Source: Bacillus sp. AFS015802 (lineage in GTDB: Bacteria; Bacillota; Bacilli; Bacillales; Bacillaceae_B). From it: 50,515 nt of DNA. The notes below the pieces were generated by a model. That model searched no databases, was not told the origin of the DNA, and saw only the letters and a program-made list of their open reading frames with translations. The position numbers were made by a program, and so were the translations under genes. The stretch covers positions 1 through 50,515 of the forward strand of contig NZ_NTUP01000059.1 in the NCBI RefSeq assembly GCF_002561455.1. Direction: 5' to 3'. Shown here one piece after another: positions 22,310 to 32,255 of this stretch (position 1 is its first letter; each line of letters opens with the position of its first letter).

Positions 22310-22873
22310 TTATTGACTGACCTTCACCATGGAAGGACGAATCACTCTGTCTTTCAGCTTATAACCCTTTTGGAATTCCTCGACAACGACATTGCTGTCG
22401 AAGTTTTCGTCTTCCACCTGCATGACTGCCTGGTGCAAGTGAGGATCAAACTCCTGACCTACCGCTTCAATTGGTTCCACTCCCTCTTTTTTAAGGGCTT
22501 CAACAAGACTTCTGTGGACCATTTCCATTCCTTGAAGCAATTGTTTCGTTTGTTCATTATCAGCCTCTATATTTAAAGCACGCTCGAAATTATCGAGTGC
22601 CGGCAATAGTTCCGTAATCAGTCCTTGAGAGCGATATTTTTCCTTCGATTCATTTTCCACGTTCACGCGACGGCGGAAATTATCGAAATCGGCTCTTAAA
22701 CGAAGATAACGATTTTCAGATTCATTCAGCTTTTCCTCTAATTGTGAAAGCTCATCTGATTCTTGCTCTTGTGCTGCTTCCTCTGCTTGAGGTTCTTCAG
22801 CGAACACTTCTTCCACCACTTCGCTGTTTTCCTCTTTCGCTTCCTGCTGCTCTTGTTTTGTTTCTTCAGACAT
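22310..22873 (-). CDS. grpE: Nucleotide exchange factor GrpE
   Basis: GrpE releases ADP from DnaK and acts as a thermosensor. The protein (187 residues from MSEETKQ) has a long acidic, disordered N-terminus (about 1-45), a dimerising coiled coil (about 45-90) and the C-terminal beta domain ending in [16 protein letters not shown]. The ATG at 22873 sits 8 bases from AAGGAGG. A GTG three codons upstream falls on the ribosome binding site and is rejected. Confidence 0.96.
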   Translation of the reverse strand: MSEETKQEQQEAKEENSEVVEEVFAEEPQAEEAAQEQESDELSQLEEKLNESENRYLRLRADFDNFRRRVNVENESKEKYRSQGLITELLPALDNFERALNIEADNEQTKQLLQGMEMVHRSLVEALKKEGVEPIEAVGQEFDPHLHQAVMQVEDENFDSNVVVEEFQKGYKLKDRVIRPSMVKVSQ

Positions 22874-22969
22874 AACATTCACCTCCTTAAAAATCTGCGA
22901 CCATTACAAGGCACCAGAAGACAGTAATCACTGCTCCCGGACCTTATTTACCTTTATACAATATGTCCA

Positions 22970-24007
22970 CTAATCCCCACTTTGATACAGTTTCGTCAGC
23001 ACCTTGGACATATCGTTCGAGAAGAAATTAAGTAAACTGACGACACGGGAATACTCCATACGGGTAGGCCCGATAATCGCAATGGAACCTAATTGTTCTT
23101 TACCAATAGAATAAGTAGCGGTTATGAGACTGCAATTCTCCATAGCAAGATGATCATTCTCTTTCCCGATCTTGATGTTCAACCCCGTGGCCGATGGACG
23201 GATGAGGTTATAGATGCTTTCTTCCTGTTCAATCATTTCCAGAAGCATGCGCACCTTTTGCACATCATTGAACTCAGGTTGATTCAGTATATTGGTCTTT
23301 CCTCCAAAGAAAAGCTTATCCGTGACCGTTGGATGAAAGGAATCCGTCAGGGAGTGGAGGATCAAATCATAATTCTGAATGTGCTCTTTAAGTAAAAGAG
23401 CGACTTCTTTAAAGATTTTATCGTTCAACTCACTGATAGGTACCCCCGTCAAGCGGTCATTCAGGATATGCACAAGCTTTTCAAGCTCGGATGCATCCAT
23501 TGTCGGCGGAATCTGGAACAGTTTATTTTCAACATGGCCGTTATCCGTGACGATGATGGCGATGGCCGTATCTTTGTTTAGAGGAATCAGTTGAATCTTT
23601 TTCAACTTGTTTTCCTTTAATTCAGGCCCCAGTACAATCGTTGTATAATTGGTCAGCTCTGAAAGGATCTTTGCCGATTTCTGAACCACTTTCTCCAGTT
23701 CATACATACGCTCTGTAAAGATCGAGCGAAGTGCGTGGACGTCATTCTTCTTTAATTTCTGAGGAGAAAGCAAGTGATCCACGTAATAACGATAACCCTT
23801 TTCTGATGGGACGCGCCCTGAGGATGTATGGGTTTTTTCAATAAATCCCAGATCCTCAAGATCTGCCATTTCATTCCGGATCGTGGCTGAACTGAACGAG
23901 ATCTCATCCTTTTTGGATAAGCTCCTCGAACCGACAGGCTGGGCTGAAAGAATAAAATCATCAATGATCACTTGAAGAATTAGAAGTTGTCGATCTGTTA
24001 ACAACAT
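22970..24007 (-). CDS. hrcA: Heat-inducible transcription repressor HrcA
   Basis: HrcA represses class I heat-shock operons by binding CIRCE, and GroE supports its activity. The 345 residues begin with a winged helix-turn-helix (about 1-75; [22 protein letters not shown]). The GAF-like dimer domain follows. The gene is first of hrcA-grpE-dnaK-dnaJ and is autoregulated: the CIRCE element lies 11 bases upstream of its start codon. AGGGGTG serves as ribosome binding site, next to CIRCE. Confidence 0.97.
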   Translation of the reverse strand: MLLTDRQLLILQVIIDDFILSAQPVGSRSLSKKDEISFSSATIRNEMADLEDLGFIEKTHTSSGRVPSEKGYRYYVDHLLSPQKLKKNDVHALRSIFTERMYELEKVVQKSAKILSELTNYTTIVLGPELKENKLKKIQLIPLNKDTAIAIIVTDNGHVENKLFQIPPTMDASELEKLVHILNDRLTGVPISELNDKIFKEVALLLKEHIQNYDLILHSLTDSFHPTVTDKLFFGGKTNILNQPEFNDVQKVRMLLEMIEQEESIYNLIRPSATGLNIKIGKENDHLAMENCSLITATYSIGKEQLGSIAIIGPTRMEYSRVVSLLNFFSNDMSKVLTKLYQSGD

Positions 24008-24017
24008 TCATCACCCC

Positions 24018-24044
24018 TGTTAGCACTCTACTTAGATGAGTGCT
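24018..24044. promoter_or_regulatory. CIRCE operator
   Basis: A perfect TTAGCACTC, 9 bases, GAGTGCTAA, the HrcA binding site, lies between the promoter and hrcA. Confidence 0.98.
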
Positions 24045-24057
24045 AAATCTAATTAAT

Positions 24058-24086
24058 AAATTATCAAATCAGAAAAGGGATGTCAA
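24058..24086 (-). promoter_or_regulatory. Sigma-A promoter of the hrcA operon
   Basis: TTGACA, 17 bases, TAATTT on the minus strand, immediately upstream of CIRCE, so HrcA bound at CIRCE would block the start site. Confidence 0.85.
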
Positions 24087-24135
24087 TATATTAGATTGGC
24101 TCTTTTTAATGAGCCTTTTGAAACAGCGAGTGGTG

Positions 24136-24386
24136 GTTGATTTCCGCTGCAGGTGCTCGCTTTCCGCGGGGCTGGCGGTGAGCCTCCTCGGCTGCGCCTG
24201 CGGGGTCTCACCTGTCCAGCTACGGCGGCTAGCCCCTCGAGGTCATAAGCTAAATGGTCCAAGAAGGCAAAAGAACGCCTTCTTAGCCCATTCATCTTAT
24301 GCTTGTCGGGGCTGAACGAGCCGCCTCCGCTTTTCGTGTTGTCCAGCGTTTCCCGCAGGAGTCGAGCACCTTCCGCTTCAATCAAC
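24136..24386. repeat. Palindromic intergenic repeat A, interrupted by repeat B
   Basis: A GC-rich element bounded by imperfect inverted ends (GTTGATTTCCGCTGCAGGTG at the left, CGAGCACCTTCCGCTTCAAT plus CAAC at the right). Internal CGCTTTCCGCGGGG pairs partly with TTTCCCGCAGGAG. Without the inserted repeat B (24221-24347) it is 124 bp. I recall similar elements being frequent in Bacillaceae intergenic regions but cannot name one. The ORFs that cross it on both strands have no family or ribosome binding site and are not genes. Confidence 0.8.
24221..24347 (+). repeat. Diverged copy of the ~126-bp hairpin repeat B, inserted in repeat A
   Basis: It shares the linkers TCGAGGTCATAAG, CTTATGCTTGTC and TCCGCTTTTC with the copies at 45971 and 46097. 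Its other stems differ but still pair: GGCGGCT/AGCCGCC, AGCCCC/GGGGCT, AATGG/CCATT and AAGAAGGC/GCCTTCTT. TGTCCAGC is present at both borders (24213-24220 and 24340-24347), like a target-site duplication. Confidence 0.85.
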
Positions 24387-24451
24387 TCTCTGAGTATAAG
24401 TTGTTTACTACAAGACTAAATAAACACCCCTGCTCTAAAAGATTGGACCAA

Positions 24452-25582
24452 TTAGATTACGCCGAGGAATGATTGAAAAACCTCATTCCCTAAAAAGCGC
24501 CCTTGTTTTGTAAGTGCTATTCTCTCTTCATTTACTGAGAGCAGTCCGCGCTTTTCCATTTCTTCGATGGATGAACCAAAGACGGACTCGATGCTTGAGC
24601 CGAATTTCTGCTGGAATGTGGACTTGCTTACGCCCTCTGCCTTACGCAATCCGAGGAACATTTCCTCTTCCATCATTTCGGCTTTGGTGACCTGATGCTC
24701 CTGGATCGTCGGCAGGGAACCTTCTGAAATCGGGTCCATGTATTTTTTAAGGGGACCGTAGTTTGAATAACGTACTCCGTTTATATATCCGTGTGCACCT
24801 GCTCCTAAACCATAATATTCATTATTGTCCCAATAGACGAGATTATGTTTGCTTTCATATCCCGGTTTGGCAAAATTACTGATTTCATACTGATTGATTC
24901 CGTATTTTTCCATCGTGTCAATCAGGATTTCATACATGGCCGCTTCCTGGTCCTGTGATGGAAGTGACAGCTTCCCTTTTCTCATTAAATTATAAAAGAC
25001 CGTTTTCGGTTCCACAATGAGTGAATAAGCCGAGTAATGAGGCAGCTCAAGATCGAGTGCCTTCTTTAACGTATCCTGGAAATCTTCCTCTGTTTGCTTT
25101 GGAAGACTATAAATCAAATCAATGCTGATATTAGAGAATCCTATTTTTTGTGCTGCTTCAACCGATGTATACACATCTTCGCTCTTATGGGTCCGGCCGA
25201 TCCCTTTCAGGAGATCATCATTGAATGATTGAACGCCGAAACTCAACCGGTTCACACCGTGATCCTTCAGCACACGGAGTTTGTCCTCACCTAGATCACC
25301 GGGGTTTGCTTCAAAAGTGAATTCCCCCTTCTCAAAAGGCAGGTGGGTCGTGATGGACTCGCATAACAGATCAAGCTGACCCGCATCCAGGGAAGTCGGG
25401 GTTCCGCCACCGACAAAAATAGTATCAAGCTTGCCGGGGGTAAGGACCCGTTGTTTCATCTCATTCCCTAAGCTGATTAAGTATTCATCGACCGGTTGAC
25501 CTTCTAAGAAGACTTTATTGAAATCACAATAGTGACAGATATGCTCACAAAAAGGTATATGAATATAAGCTGATTTTACCAA
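24452..25582 (-). CDS. hemW: Radical SAM protein HemW (HemN-like)
   Basis: A radical-SAM protein of the coproporphyrinogen-oxidase-like group, now viewed as a heme chaperone rather than the oxidase itself. The 377 residues have CEHICHYC at C12, C16 and C19, then GGGTPTSL and the HemN C-terminal domain. The start is a TTG at 25582, six bases after AAAGGAGGG. An extension to 25648 would precede that site and run into the terminator hairpin. It follows lepA, the usual Bacillus order, but a hairpin lies between them. Confidence 0.93.
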   Translation of the reverse strand: MVKSAYIHIPFCEHICHYCDFNKVFLEGQPVDEYLISLGNEMKQRVLTPGKLDTIFVGGGTPTSLDAGQLDLLCESITTHLPFEKGEFTFEANPGDLGEDKLRVLKDHGVNRLSFGVQSFNDDLLKGIGRTHKSEDVYTSVEAAQKIGFSNISIDLIYSLPKQTEEDFQDTLKKALDLELPHYSAYSLIVEPKTVFYNLMRKGKLSLPSQDQEAAMYEILIDTMEKYGINQYEISNFAKPGYESKHNLVYWDNNEYYGLGAGAHGYINGVRYSNYGPLKKYMDPISEGSLPTIQEHQVTKAEMMEEEMFLGLRKAEGVSKSTFQQKFGSSIESVFGSSIEEMEKRGLLSVNEERIALTKQGRFLGNEVFQSFLGVI

Positions 25583-25613
25583 GTGTATCCCTCCTTTGGG
25601 GGCATTCATAGAG

Positions 25614-25660
25614 AAAAGGGGGTAAGCAGTGCTTGATACACAAGCCACTTTCCCCCTTTA
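25614..25660 (-). terminator. Hairpin between lepA and hemW
   Basis: AAAGGGGG...GCTTG pairs with CAAGC...CCCCCTTTT on the minus strand, just past the lepA stop. The T-run is only four, so termination may be partial. Confidence 0.7.
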
Positions 25661-25672
25661 TCATTCGTACAA

Positions 25673-27505
25673 TTATTTTTTATCCGTGTCATCCATTTTC
25701 AGGACGGCCATGAAGGCTTCTTGTGGAACTTCAACGTTTCCTACGGACTTCATACGTTTTTTACCTTCTTTTTGTTTATCAAGAAGTTTACGTTTACGTG
25801 AAATATCTCCACCATAACATTTGGCCAGAACGTTCTTCCGGATCGCTTTAATCGTGGATCTTGCCACAATCTTCTGTCCGATCGCTGCCTGTACCGGTAC
25901 TTCGAACTGCTGTCTCGGGATTAACTCCTTCAACTTCTCAACAATCAGCTTCCCGCGTTCATAAGCGAAGTCACGGTGAACGATAAAGCTCAGAGCATCG
26001 ACATTTTCAGCGTTCAGCAGGATATCCATTTTCACAAGCTTGGATTCCTTGTATCCGATGAGCTCATAATCAAATGAAGCATACCCTTTCGTATTCGATT
26101 TCAACTGATCGAAGAAGTCATATACAATTTCAGCTAGCGGGATTTCATAGACGATGTTCACCCGCGTGTCATCCATATACTGCATATCGATGAAGTTTCC
26201 GCGTTTTCCTTGACAAAGCTCCATGACGGCACCTACATAGTCGTTCGGAACCATGATCGTTGCTTTAACATAAGGTTCTTCAACATGATCGACCTTTTGT
26301 GGATCCGGCATCATGGATGGGTTATCCACCTTCACTTCTTCACCGTCCGTCAATTTCACATGATAGATAACGCTAGGCGCAGTGGTGATCAGGTCGATCT
26401 TGAATTCCCGTTCGATCCGTTCCTGAATGATCTCCATATGAAGAAGACCGAGGAATCCACAACGGAATCCAAACCCTAATGCCTGTGAAGTTTCAGGCTC
26501 GAATTGAAGGGCAGAGTCATTTAATTCAAGCTTTTCAAGCGCTTCTCTCAAATCGTTATAACGATTTGAATCAATCGGATATAGACCGCAGTAAACCATC
26601 GGGTTCATTCGTCGATAACCAGGCAATGCTTCCTGTGCAGGTTGATCGGCAAGTGTGATCGTATCCCCTACACGGGTGTCCCCGACGTTCTTGATCGCTG
26701 CAGTCAAATATCCAACATCCCCGACCGTCAATTCCTTCTGACCCGTCGCTTTCGGAGTGAAAACACCGATCTCGGTCACTTCAAACTCTTTCCCTGTCGC
26801 CATCATGCGGACCTTATCCCCTACCTTGACGCTTCCATCCATCACACGGATGTAGGCAACGACTCCCCGGTAGGCGTCATATAAAGAGTCAAAGATAAGG
26901 GCTTTCAATGGTGCATCTGGATCCCCTTCTGGAGCCGGCACCTTTTCCACAACCTGCTCGAGGATCTCTTCAATCCCGATTCCGGCTTTGGCTGATGCAA
27001 GGACTGCTTCGGATGCATCCAGACCAATGACGTCTTCCACTTCCTGACGAACCCTTTCAGGATCGGCAGCAGGAAGATCGATTTTATTGATGACTGGAAG
27101 GATTTCCAAGTTATTATCCAGTGCAAGATAAACGTTCGCAAGCGTCTGGGCTTCGATTCCCTGAGCGGCATCCACTACCAGGACAGCTCCTTCACAGGCA
27201 GCCAAACTACGGGATACTTCGTATGTAAAGTCTACATGCCCCGGTGTATCAATGAGATGGAATATATATTCTTCCCCATCCTTCGCCTGATACTTTAATT
27301 GTACTGAATTTAATTTGATGGTGATTCCACGTTCTCTCTCAAGATCCATTGAATCTAGCAATTGCGCTTTCATTTCACGCGCAGTCAGTGCTTTCGTCTT
27401 TTCTAGTATGCGATCAGCGAGGGTAGACTTTCCATGATCGATATGAGCAATAATGGAAAAGTTCCTGATTCTCGACTGTCTCTCTAATTTCTCTTCACGG
27501 TTCAT
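25673..27505 (-). CDS. lepA: Elongation factor 4 (LepA)
   Basis: LepA is a translational GTPase resembling EF-G without domain IV; roles in back-translocation and in 30S assembly have been proposed. The protein (610 residues) has AHIDHGKST (G1), DTPGHVDF (G3), NKIDLP (G4) and a conserved C-terminal domain ending in [20 protein letters not shown]. The start is the ATG at 27505 ([10 protein letters not shown]). AGGAG lies 11 bases upstream, inside the nine-codon extension an earlier ATG would add. Confidence 0.97.
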   Translation of the reverse strand: MNREEKLERQSRIRNFSIIAHIDHGKSTLADRILEKTKALTAREMKAQLLDSMDLERERGITIKLNSVQLKYQAKDGEEYIFHLIDTPGHVDFTYEVSRSLAACEGAVLVVDAAQGIEAQTLANVYLALDNNLEILPVINKIDLPAADPERVRQEVEDVIGLDASEAVLASAKAGIGIEEILEQVVEKVPAPEGDPDAPLKALIFDSLYDAYRGVVAYIRVMDGSVKVGDKVRMMATGKEFEVTEIGVFTPKATGQKELTVGDVGYLTAAIKNVGDTRVGDTITLADQPAQEALPGYRRMNPMVYCGLYPIDSNRYNDLREALEKLELNDSALQFEPETSQALGFGFRCGFLGLLHMEIIQERIEREFKIDLITTAPSVIYHVKLTDGEEVKVDNPSMMPDPQKVDHVEEPYVKATIMVPNDYVGAVMELCQGKRGNFIDMQYMDDTRVNIVYEIPLAEIVYDFFDQLKSNTKGYASFDYELIGYKESKLVKMDILLNAENVDALSFIVHRDFAYERGKLIVEKLKELIPRQQFEVPVQAAIGQKIVARSTIKAIRKNVLAKCYGGDISRKRKLLDKQKEGKKRMKSVGNVEVPQEAFMAVLKMDDTDKK

Positions 27506-27550
27506 TATTCGTTCAACTCCTGTTATATCCACACATGTACACTATTTTGA

Positions 27551-27579
27551 ATTATAGCAGTAGACTATATATTATTCAA
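27551..27579 (-). promoter_or_regulatory. Sigma-A promoter of lepA
   Basis: TTGAAT, 17 bases, TATAAT on the minus strand, 46 bases before the lepA start and after the yqxA terminator. Confidence 0.85.
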
Positions 27580-27655
27580 TGTAAACTGAATGGCTATACG
27601 GGAATTGTCGGATTTCATTCATTTCAAAAACAAACGGATCAAGTCGGTGAACAGC

Positions 27656-27692
27656 AAAAAGAGAAGACTCTTAATGAGCGCCTTCTCTTTTT
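27656..27692 (-). terminator. gpr-spoIIP-yqxA terminator
   Basis: AAAAAGAGAAG pairs with CTTCTCTTTTT around a 15-base loop; Ts end the 3' arm on the minus strand, 4 bases past the yqxA stop. Confidence 0.85.
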
Positions 27693-27695
27693 CCT

Positions 27696-28031
27696 CTATA
27701 TGAAGGAAGCGATTACATCCACTATTTTACCGGTGATGCTTTCAATGGTATCCGCTATGACTTTTCCGATCGAAGAAAACACATTGAAGGCCTTCATTTC
27801 TTCCAGCTTCTCTTTCTTTTCACTCAGGGTTCTGGACTCCACTTCATTTCCTAGGAAGGATGCCTCTACATCCCCATCCCCGCTCTGCTTGATACCGACC
27901 GGGGAAGTGAAGTTCTGTTGTTCATGTCCCTTCATTTCCACGATACCTTGATTGGCATATTGCATCCCGATCAGGACCCCGATAAATAATGCCCCTATGA
28001 GAAGTGCGCATTTCAAAAAGAATTTTGGCAT
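27696..28031 (-). CDS. yqxA: YqxA family protein (DUF3679)
   Basis: A 111-residue protein with one N-terminal transmembrane helix (about residues 6-24, FLKCALLIGALFIGVLIGMQ). A charged, probably external domain follows, with a C-terminal amphipathic stretch. Function is unknown. Its place after spoIIP matches B. subtilis yqxA and hints at a sporulation role. The start is the ATG at 28031 with AAGGAG upstream; the same frame runs 100 codons back through spoIIP without meaning. The gap to spoIIP is 19 bases. Confidence 0.88.
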   Translation of the reverse strand: MPKFFLKCALLIGALFIGVLIGMQYANQGIVEMKGHEQQNFTSPVGIKQSGDGDVEASFLGNEVESRTLSEKKEKLEEMKAFNVFSSIGKVIADTIESITGKIVDVIASFI

Positions 28032-28050
28032 GATTTCATCACTCCTTTTT

Positions 28051-29259
28051 TCACTGTCTGACAGCAGGAGTAATGGGTGCATGATCGACCTTTTCTGCCT
28101 GCCAGTAATAATCAGCGAATATTTCAGCGAAAGCCTCCGCTGTTTTCTCAAGTTCTTCAAACGTATTATCCACACCGCCGAATTCGAGTAACATGGCGTT
28201 TCCGGAAAGGTCCTGATTGAATTTCCCGTTAGTGCCGCTTCCCTTTTTCGCAATGACACCGCGTGATATCCCTTTATACTTTGATTCCAGGCGCTTATGG
28301 AGCTCTGTTGCCACTTGCAGATTTTTTTCATAGTTCGGATGTTCTTCCCCTACCACAAAGGCCAGCTTGGCGTACGATTTTCCATTTATCGTCCCCGTTG
28401 TCACATCTCTTCGCTGCGAGTCACGGTGGATATCGACCATGTACAGTAAATCTTTATTGCTGGTCATGGCTGCCTGTACGAGCGGCCTCGACTCCTGATA
28501 GGCGGCCCAATAATTCAGCCCTTTATTGTTCAGGTTCTGGATTACATCCGTTTTATCGATGCTCGTTCCGATGCCCAGCTCCTCCAGTCGTTTTTTCACC
28601 ATATCCCCCACCCTCGTCACATTGATCTTGGAGTGCATGGCTGAATCGGGATTGGTCACCCCCTCGAGATAAGGGAGATACGATTCCCGGGTATGGGTGA
28701 AGTAAAGGAAGACCGTCTTTTTATTCCCTGTGGTTAATGGAGGTGCCACATCCCCGCTCTTTTGATCCGTTCCTTTCAGGTCCCCCATATTTTTTAGCGG
28801 TGCTTCATTTCCTGCTTCCAGGGCTTCTGGAGGCGGGACCGATTCAATCGGCATATTTGTAAAGTCCGTCCCCTCCCCCGCCACCAGGATGTCCCCATCG
28901 AATATCGAAAATCCGGGAAGTTCCCGGCCAAGGAAGCTTCTCGGATCTTCGAAGCTTACATTCGTGGCTACCTGAAAAAAGATCGAAGACAAGCTTGGCA
29001 TAGCCTGCTCCCCTTCTGTCAGGATATGATTAAAGGACCGGTTTTCCAGCGCCAGAATTTTATATAATGCCTCGCCTTTCACATTGGAAGCTGCTTGATT
29101 TAAAGAATCCGACGTAATTCTGTATTCAGGGTTCAAGGAAGTGAGGATGCCTATGATCGAGAAAACGGATAGCAATCCCGCGACGAAGATCAACAACCCT
29201 TTCAATATAGTCGACAAATTAATCGCTACAACATAATTAGAGGCTTTGTATGATCTCAT
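28051..29259 (-). CDS. spoIIP: Stage II sporulation protein P (SpoIIP)
   Basis: SpoIIP is the amidase/endopeptidase of the SpoIID-SpoIIM-SpoIIP machine that thins peptidoglycan during forespore engulfment. The protein (402 residues) has a transmembrane anchor at about 17-40 and a C-terminal catalytic domain. That domain contains FLYFTHTRESYLPYL, MVDIHRDSQRRD and NAMLLEFGGVDNT, which supply the zinc ligands. The start is the ATG at 29259 (MRSYKAS), with AAAGGGTGGGAG upstream; an extension to 29337 lacks a site. It lies behind gpr, as in B. subtilis, but a terminator separates them. Confidence 0.95.
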   Translation of the reverse strand: MRSYKASNYVVAINLSTILKGLLIFVAGLLSVFSIIGILTSLNPEYRITSDSLNQAASNVKGEALYKILALENRSFNHILTEGEQAMPSLSSIFFQVATNVSFEDPRSFLGRELPGFSIFDGDILVAGEGTDFTNMPIESVPPPEALEAGNEAPLKNMGDLKGTDQKSGDVAPPLTTGNKKTVFLYFTHTRESYLPYLEGVTNPDSAMHSKINVTRVGDMVKKRLEELGIGTSIDKTDVIQNLNNKGLNYWAAYQESRPLVQAAMTSNKDLLYMVDIHRDSQRRDVTTGTINGKSYAKLAFVVGEEHPNYEKNLQVATELHKRLESKYKGISRGVIAKKGSGTNGKFNQDLSGNAMLLEFGGVDNTFEELEKTAEAFAEIFADYYWQAEKVDHAPITPAVRQ

Positions 29260-29573
29260 TCTCCCACCCTTTCTTTTCTCTACTCTAGTACAACCTATGA
29301 CATTGCTAGAGATAGTAGAACTGTATTTAGTAGTCATTATGAGATGAATGGAGGAAAGTTAAACGGTGGAGTCTATTATTTTTCGTGGTGGTGTGGGTTT
29401 TTGCCTGTATTTGGAGAGGGAGATCCACTTTGATCATGGATTGGCTGAATTTTATCTTCTGAAAATCAATGATAGGTTGGGGAGGGGGAATGGAAGAGGG
29501 ATATCAGCGGAATTTTCATTTTATCAGCGAAACCGACATACACCACAACCCATTTTCATCGAATCGCCCCATC
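29260..29573. other. Intergenic region between spoIIP and gpr
   Basis: About 310 bases without a supported gene. A 104-codon plus-strand frame (29366-29680) starts with GTG, runs into gpr antisense and has no recognisable product. The spoIIP promoter must lie here because the gpr terminator is upstream. I could not fix a clear sigma-E -35/-10 pair. Confidence 0.5.
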
Positions 29574-29611
29574 AAAAAACGCCCCAAGGTGCTCGCTGCA
29601 CCTTAAGGCGT
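29574..29611 (-). terminator. gpr terminator
   Basis: ACGCC and AAGGTGC pair with GCACCTT and GGCGT around TCGCT; six Ts follow on the minus strand, 10 bases past the gpr stop. Confidence 0.9.
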
Positions 29612-29621
29612 CAAGATAACC

Positions 29622-30731
29622 TTATCTCGTCTGATACCCCGTATTGTCCTGATCCACGGCATCATGCAGGGCGGCATTGAGGCCGCTCGCAATGAGATTG
29701 GACATATCCTCCATGAATACATCCACTTCCTTCGGGGTGACCATCAGATTATGTCCGATCGGAGAGAGCACTTCATGGATCAGTTTCCGTTTTTCCTGAT
29801 CTGGCAGGGTCCCGACGATTCCCATGAATGTCTGGCGATGCTGTTCTTCCGGAAGATCTTCCTCCGTCAATTTCCTTCTCTCACCGAAGCTTAATCCTGC
29901 AGGCGCAAGCGATCTTGATGGACGGTCGCCTTCTCTCATTTCTTTTCCAAAATGCTTTAATAGAAAATCCACTGTATCACTGACAATCGTCACTGCATCC
30001 AACACGGTCGGGACACCGATGGCAATAACGGGAACACCCAGCGTTTCCTGATCCAACCCTTTACGTTTATTCCCCACTCCTGACCCCGGGTGGATACCGG
30101 TATCTGAAATCTGGATGGTCGCATTGACGCGCTCGATGGAACGGGATGCCAGTGCGTCGATGGCGATGATGAAGTCGGGCTTGGATTTCTCTACCACACC
30201 GAAAATGATATCGCTCGTTTCGATCCCGGTCAGTCCCATGACACCCGGAACGAGGGCACTGACCGGCCGATATCCTTCTTCCACCGATTCAGGCTGAAGT
30301 TCAAATAAGTGCCTTGTCACAATCACATCTTCACATACCCGTGGTCCAAGAGAATCAGGGGTCACATTCCAGTTTCCGAGACCGACAATTAAGCAGCTTG
30401 CATTTTTGCTGATCTTGTTATTAATCAAAAATTGGCTAAGTTCATTGGCAAATACCTTTTCAACCCGTTGTTGCAGTTCTGTATTTTCTTCCCGTATACC
30501 ATGGGCCTCGATGGTTAAATAGTTCCCCGGTTTCTTGCCGATTTTTTCTTCCCCTTCAGGTGTCACCGTGACAAGGGAAACCTTCACTCCCTCTTCTTCC
30601 CTTTCTTTAATCATGACACCCTGAATGGATGACGTGTCTTCGGCTTTATCTGCATCCACCATTTCTTTTGCTTCTACGGCAAGATCGGTACGGATGGAAT
30701 ATTTACTCAGATCGATTTCTTCTTTTTTCAT
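29622..30731 (-). CDS. gpr: Germination protease Gpr
   Basis: Gpr is the endopeptidase that degrades small acid-soluble spore proteins at germination. It is made in the forespore as a zymogen. The 369 residues begin with the propeptide region [20 protein letters not shown], processed after about residue 16. The conserved family core includes [24 protein letters not shown] and [22 protein letters not shown] lies before the ATG. A convincing sigma-G/sigma-F promoter lies upstream, as expected for forespore expression. Confidence 0.96.
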   Translation of the reverse strand: MKKEEIDLSKYSIRTDLAVEAKEMVDADKAEDTSSIQGVMIKEREEEGVKVSLVTVTPEGEEKIGKKPGNYLTIEAHGIREENTELQQRVEKVFANELSQFLINNKISKNASCLIVGLGNWNVTPDSLGPRVCEDVIVTRHLFELQPESVEEGYRPVSALVPGVMGLTGIETSDIIFGVVEKSKPDFIIAIDALASRSIERVNATIQISDTGIHPGSGVGNKRKGLDQETLGVPVIAIGVPTVLDAVTIVSDTVDFLLKHFGKEMREGDRPSRSLAPAGLSFGERRKLTEEDLPEEQHRQTFMGIVGTLPDQEKRKLIHEVLSPIGHNLMVTPKEVDVFMEDMSNLIASGLNAALHDAVDQDNTGYQTR

Positions 30732-30774
30732 TGTGACTCTACCTCCATGCTTGGGATATTATCCAGTATTTTTT

Positions 30775-30804
30775 TAGGTTTACCTTTTTGATATGTGTTC
30801 ATTC
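30775..30804 (-). promoter_or_regulatory. Sigma-G/sigma-F-type promoter of gpr
   Basis: GAATG, 15 bases, GGTAAACCTA on the minus strand fits the forespore consensus (GnATR, 15 bases, GGnrAnAnTw) with one mismatch. The leader to gpr would be about 37 bases. Confidence 0.75.
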
Positions 30805-30829
30805 ACTTGTTTAATTTCACTCCATAGTA

Positions 30830-30858
30830 TTGCAATATCACTGTCCGTTTGATAAAAT
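30830..30858 (+). promoter_or_regulatory. Sigma-A promoter of rpsT
   Basis: TTGCAA, 17 bases, TAAAAT, about 75 bases before rpsT and divergent from the gpr promoter. Confidence 0.75.
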
Positions 30859-30933
30859 ATCATTTGTTCTTATTGTTTAGGAATTTAAATCGAGTCACAT
30901 AGAATCTCGATCCTTTTATAGGAGGTGACAGGA

Positions 30934-31185
30934 ATGCCAAATATCAAATCAGCTATCAAACGCGTAAAAACTAGCAACGAGCGTAACGCTCAAAACGCTG
31001 CAGTAAAATCTACAATGCGTACTGCTATCAAGAAAGCAGAAGCAGCTACGACTAACAGCGCTGATAACGCGAAAGATCTAGTAACTGAAGCGGTACGTCA
31101 ATTAGACAAAGCAGCTCAAAAAGGTCTTATCCACAAAAACGCTGCAGATCGTCAAAAGTCTCGCCTTATGAAAAAAGCGAACTAA
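30934..31185 (+). CDS. rpsT: 30S ribosomal protein S20
   Basis: The 83-residue basic helical S20 ([20 protein letters not shown]...) binds 16S rRNA at the base of the body. The start is the ATG at 30934, 6 bases after AGGAGGTG; an ATG three codons earlier overlaps that site. Codon use is biased toward highly expressed genes. It is monocistronic with a strong terminator, on the plus strand between gpr and holA. Confidence 0.98.
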   Translation: MPNIKSAIKRVKTSNERNAQNAAVKSTMRTAIKKAEAATTNSADNAKDLVTEAVRQLDKAAQKGLIHKNAADRQKSRLMKKAN

Positions 31186-31193
31186 TTGAAAAG

Positions 31194-31228
31194 AACCACC
31201 CTGCCAAAAAGGCCGGGTGGTTTTTTTT
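31194..31228 (+). terminator. rpsT terminator
   Basis: AACCACCC pairs with GGGTGGTT, with a run of eight Ts on the plus strand. The holA stop on the other strand touches the T-run. Confidence 0.92.
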
Positions 31229-32255
31229 ACGTAAAACTCTGATCATGAAGTTTAAACAGAAACATCTCAATCATCAGTTCTTTTTTAATTTTCCCCGTTT
31301 TGATCTCGTAATCCCCCTGAGAGAGAAGCTCCATGATATAGGCGAGCTGCTTGTCATTGAAATGCTTCGCCTGTCCTGCTGCAAGCTTTACCCGGAAAGG
31401 ATGCACCTTCAGGGTGGAAGCAATCTTCTGCTGCCCATATCCCCTCCTGGAAAGTTCCTTGACCCCGTAAATAAGCCTGAATTGGCCTGCCAAAATGGCC
31501 AGGACCTTTAAAGGCTCCTCATTTTGTTTAAGAAGATCATAATAAATCCGTAAAGCCTCGTCGATCCTTCTATGAACGACCTTGTCCACCAATGCGAAAA
31601 TGTTCTGCTCCAAGGATCTCGATGTCAACCGTTCGACCACTTCCACATCGATCCTGTTCGTATCACTGGCGTACAAAGAAAGCTTGTCCAATTCCTGGGT
31701 GAGCATCATCAGGTTCGTCCCTGCGAGAGCCAGAAGTAATTCAACCGCATCTTCATCGATCTGAACACTATGATCCGCGGCACGCTCCCTTACCCAGGAT
31801 TTTAATTCATGCTCATTCAGCTTTTTGGCCTCCACGACGTCAGCCAGCTTCTTCAAGGACTTGGTGATCTTTTTTCGCTCGTCCAGTTTTTCGTAATTCG
31901 CGGTGATGACGAGTATCGTATACGGAGCAGGTGATTGTATGTATTGTTCGAAGCGTTTGATATTATGCTCTACCTTCTCTTTCGTTTTTTCTGCCGTCAA
32001 AAAAACGGGATTCTGAAGAATGACGACTCTTCTTTCTCCCATAAAAGGGAAAGTTTCAGCATCTTCAATCGCTACTTCTACAGGCGTCTCTTCCAGGTCA
32101 TAGCTGGAAAAATTGAAATCCATTTCTTCTTCGGAAATGGCTTTCGAGACAATTCTTTGCTTCGTTTCATTAATAATAAATGACTCATTTCCGTAAACTA
32201 AATATATAGCGGCAAATTGAGACTTCTCTATTTTTTTCCATGTATCGATAACCAA
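31227..32255 (-). CDS. holA: DNA polymerase III subunit delta (HolA, YqeN)
   Basis: The delta subunit opens the beta sliding clamp within the clamp loader. The 342 residues show the N-terminal AAA-like domain without a P-loop (YLVYGNESFIINE, FPFMGERRVVIL) and the conserved SLEQNIFALVDKV and LLKQNEEPLKVLAILAGQFRL. I place the start at the TTG at 32255 (LVIDTWKKI): GGAG lies 9 bases upstream and the alignment with B. subtilis YqeN (MVFDVWKS) begins there. The ATG five codons earlier has no good site. Confidence 0.93.
   Translation of the reverse strand: MVIDTWKKIEKSQFAAIYLVYGNESFIINETKQRIVSKAISEEEMDFNFSSYDLEETPVEVAIEDAETFPFMGERRVVILQNPVFLTAEKTKEKVEHNIKRFEQYIQSPAPYTILVITANYEKLDERKKITKSLKKLADVVEAKKLNEHELKSWVRERAADHSVQIDEDAVELLLALAGTNLMMLTQELDKLSLYASDTNRIDVEVVERLTSRSLEQNIFALVDKVVHRRIDEALRIYYDLLKQNEEPLKVLAILAGQFRLIYGVKELSRRGYGQQKIASTLKVHPFRVKLAAGQAKHFNDKQLAYIMELLSQGDYEIKTGKIKKELMIEMFLFKLHDQSFT

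Noticed and set aside
24040..24385. ORFs of 91 and 100 codons on both strands
   Set aside because: They consist of the GC-rich repeats A and B, lack ribosome binding sites and match no family.
29366..29680. 104-codon plus-strand ORF
   Set aside because: GTG start, runs antisense into gpr and through its terminator, with low-complexity, non-protein-like composition.
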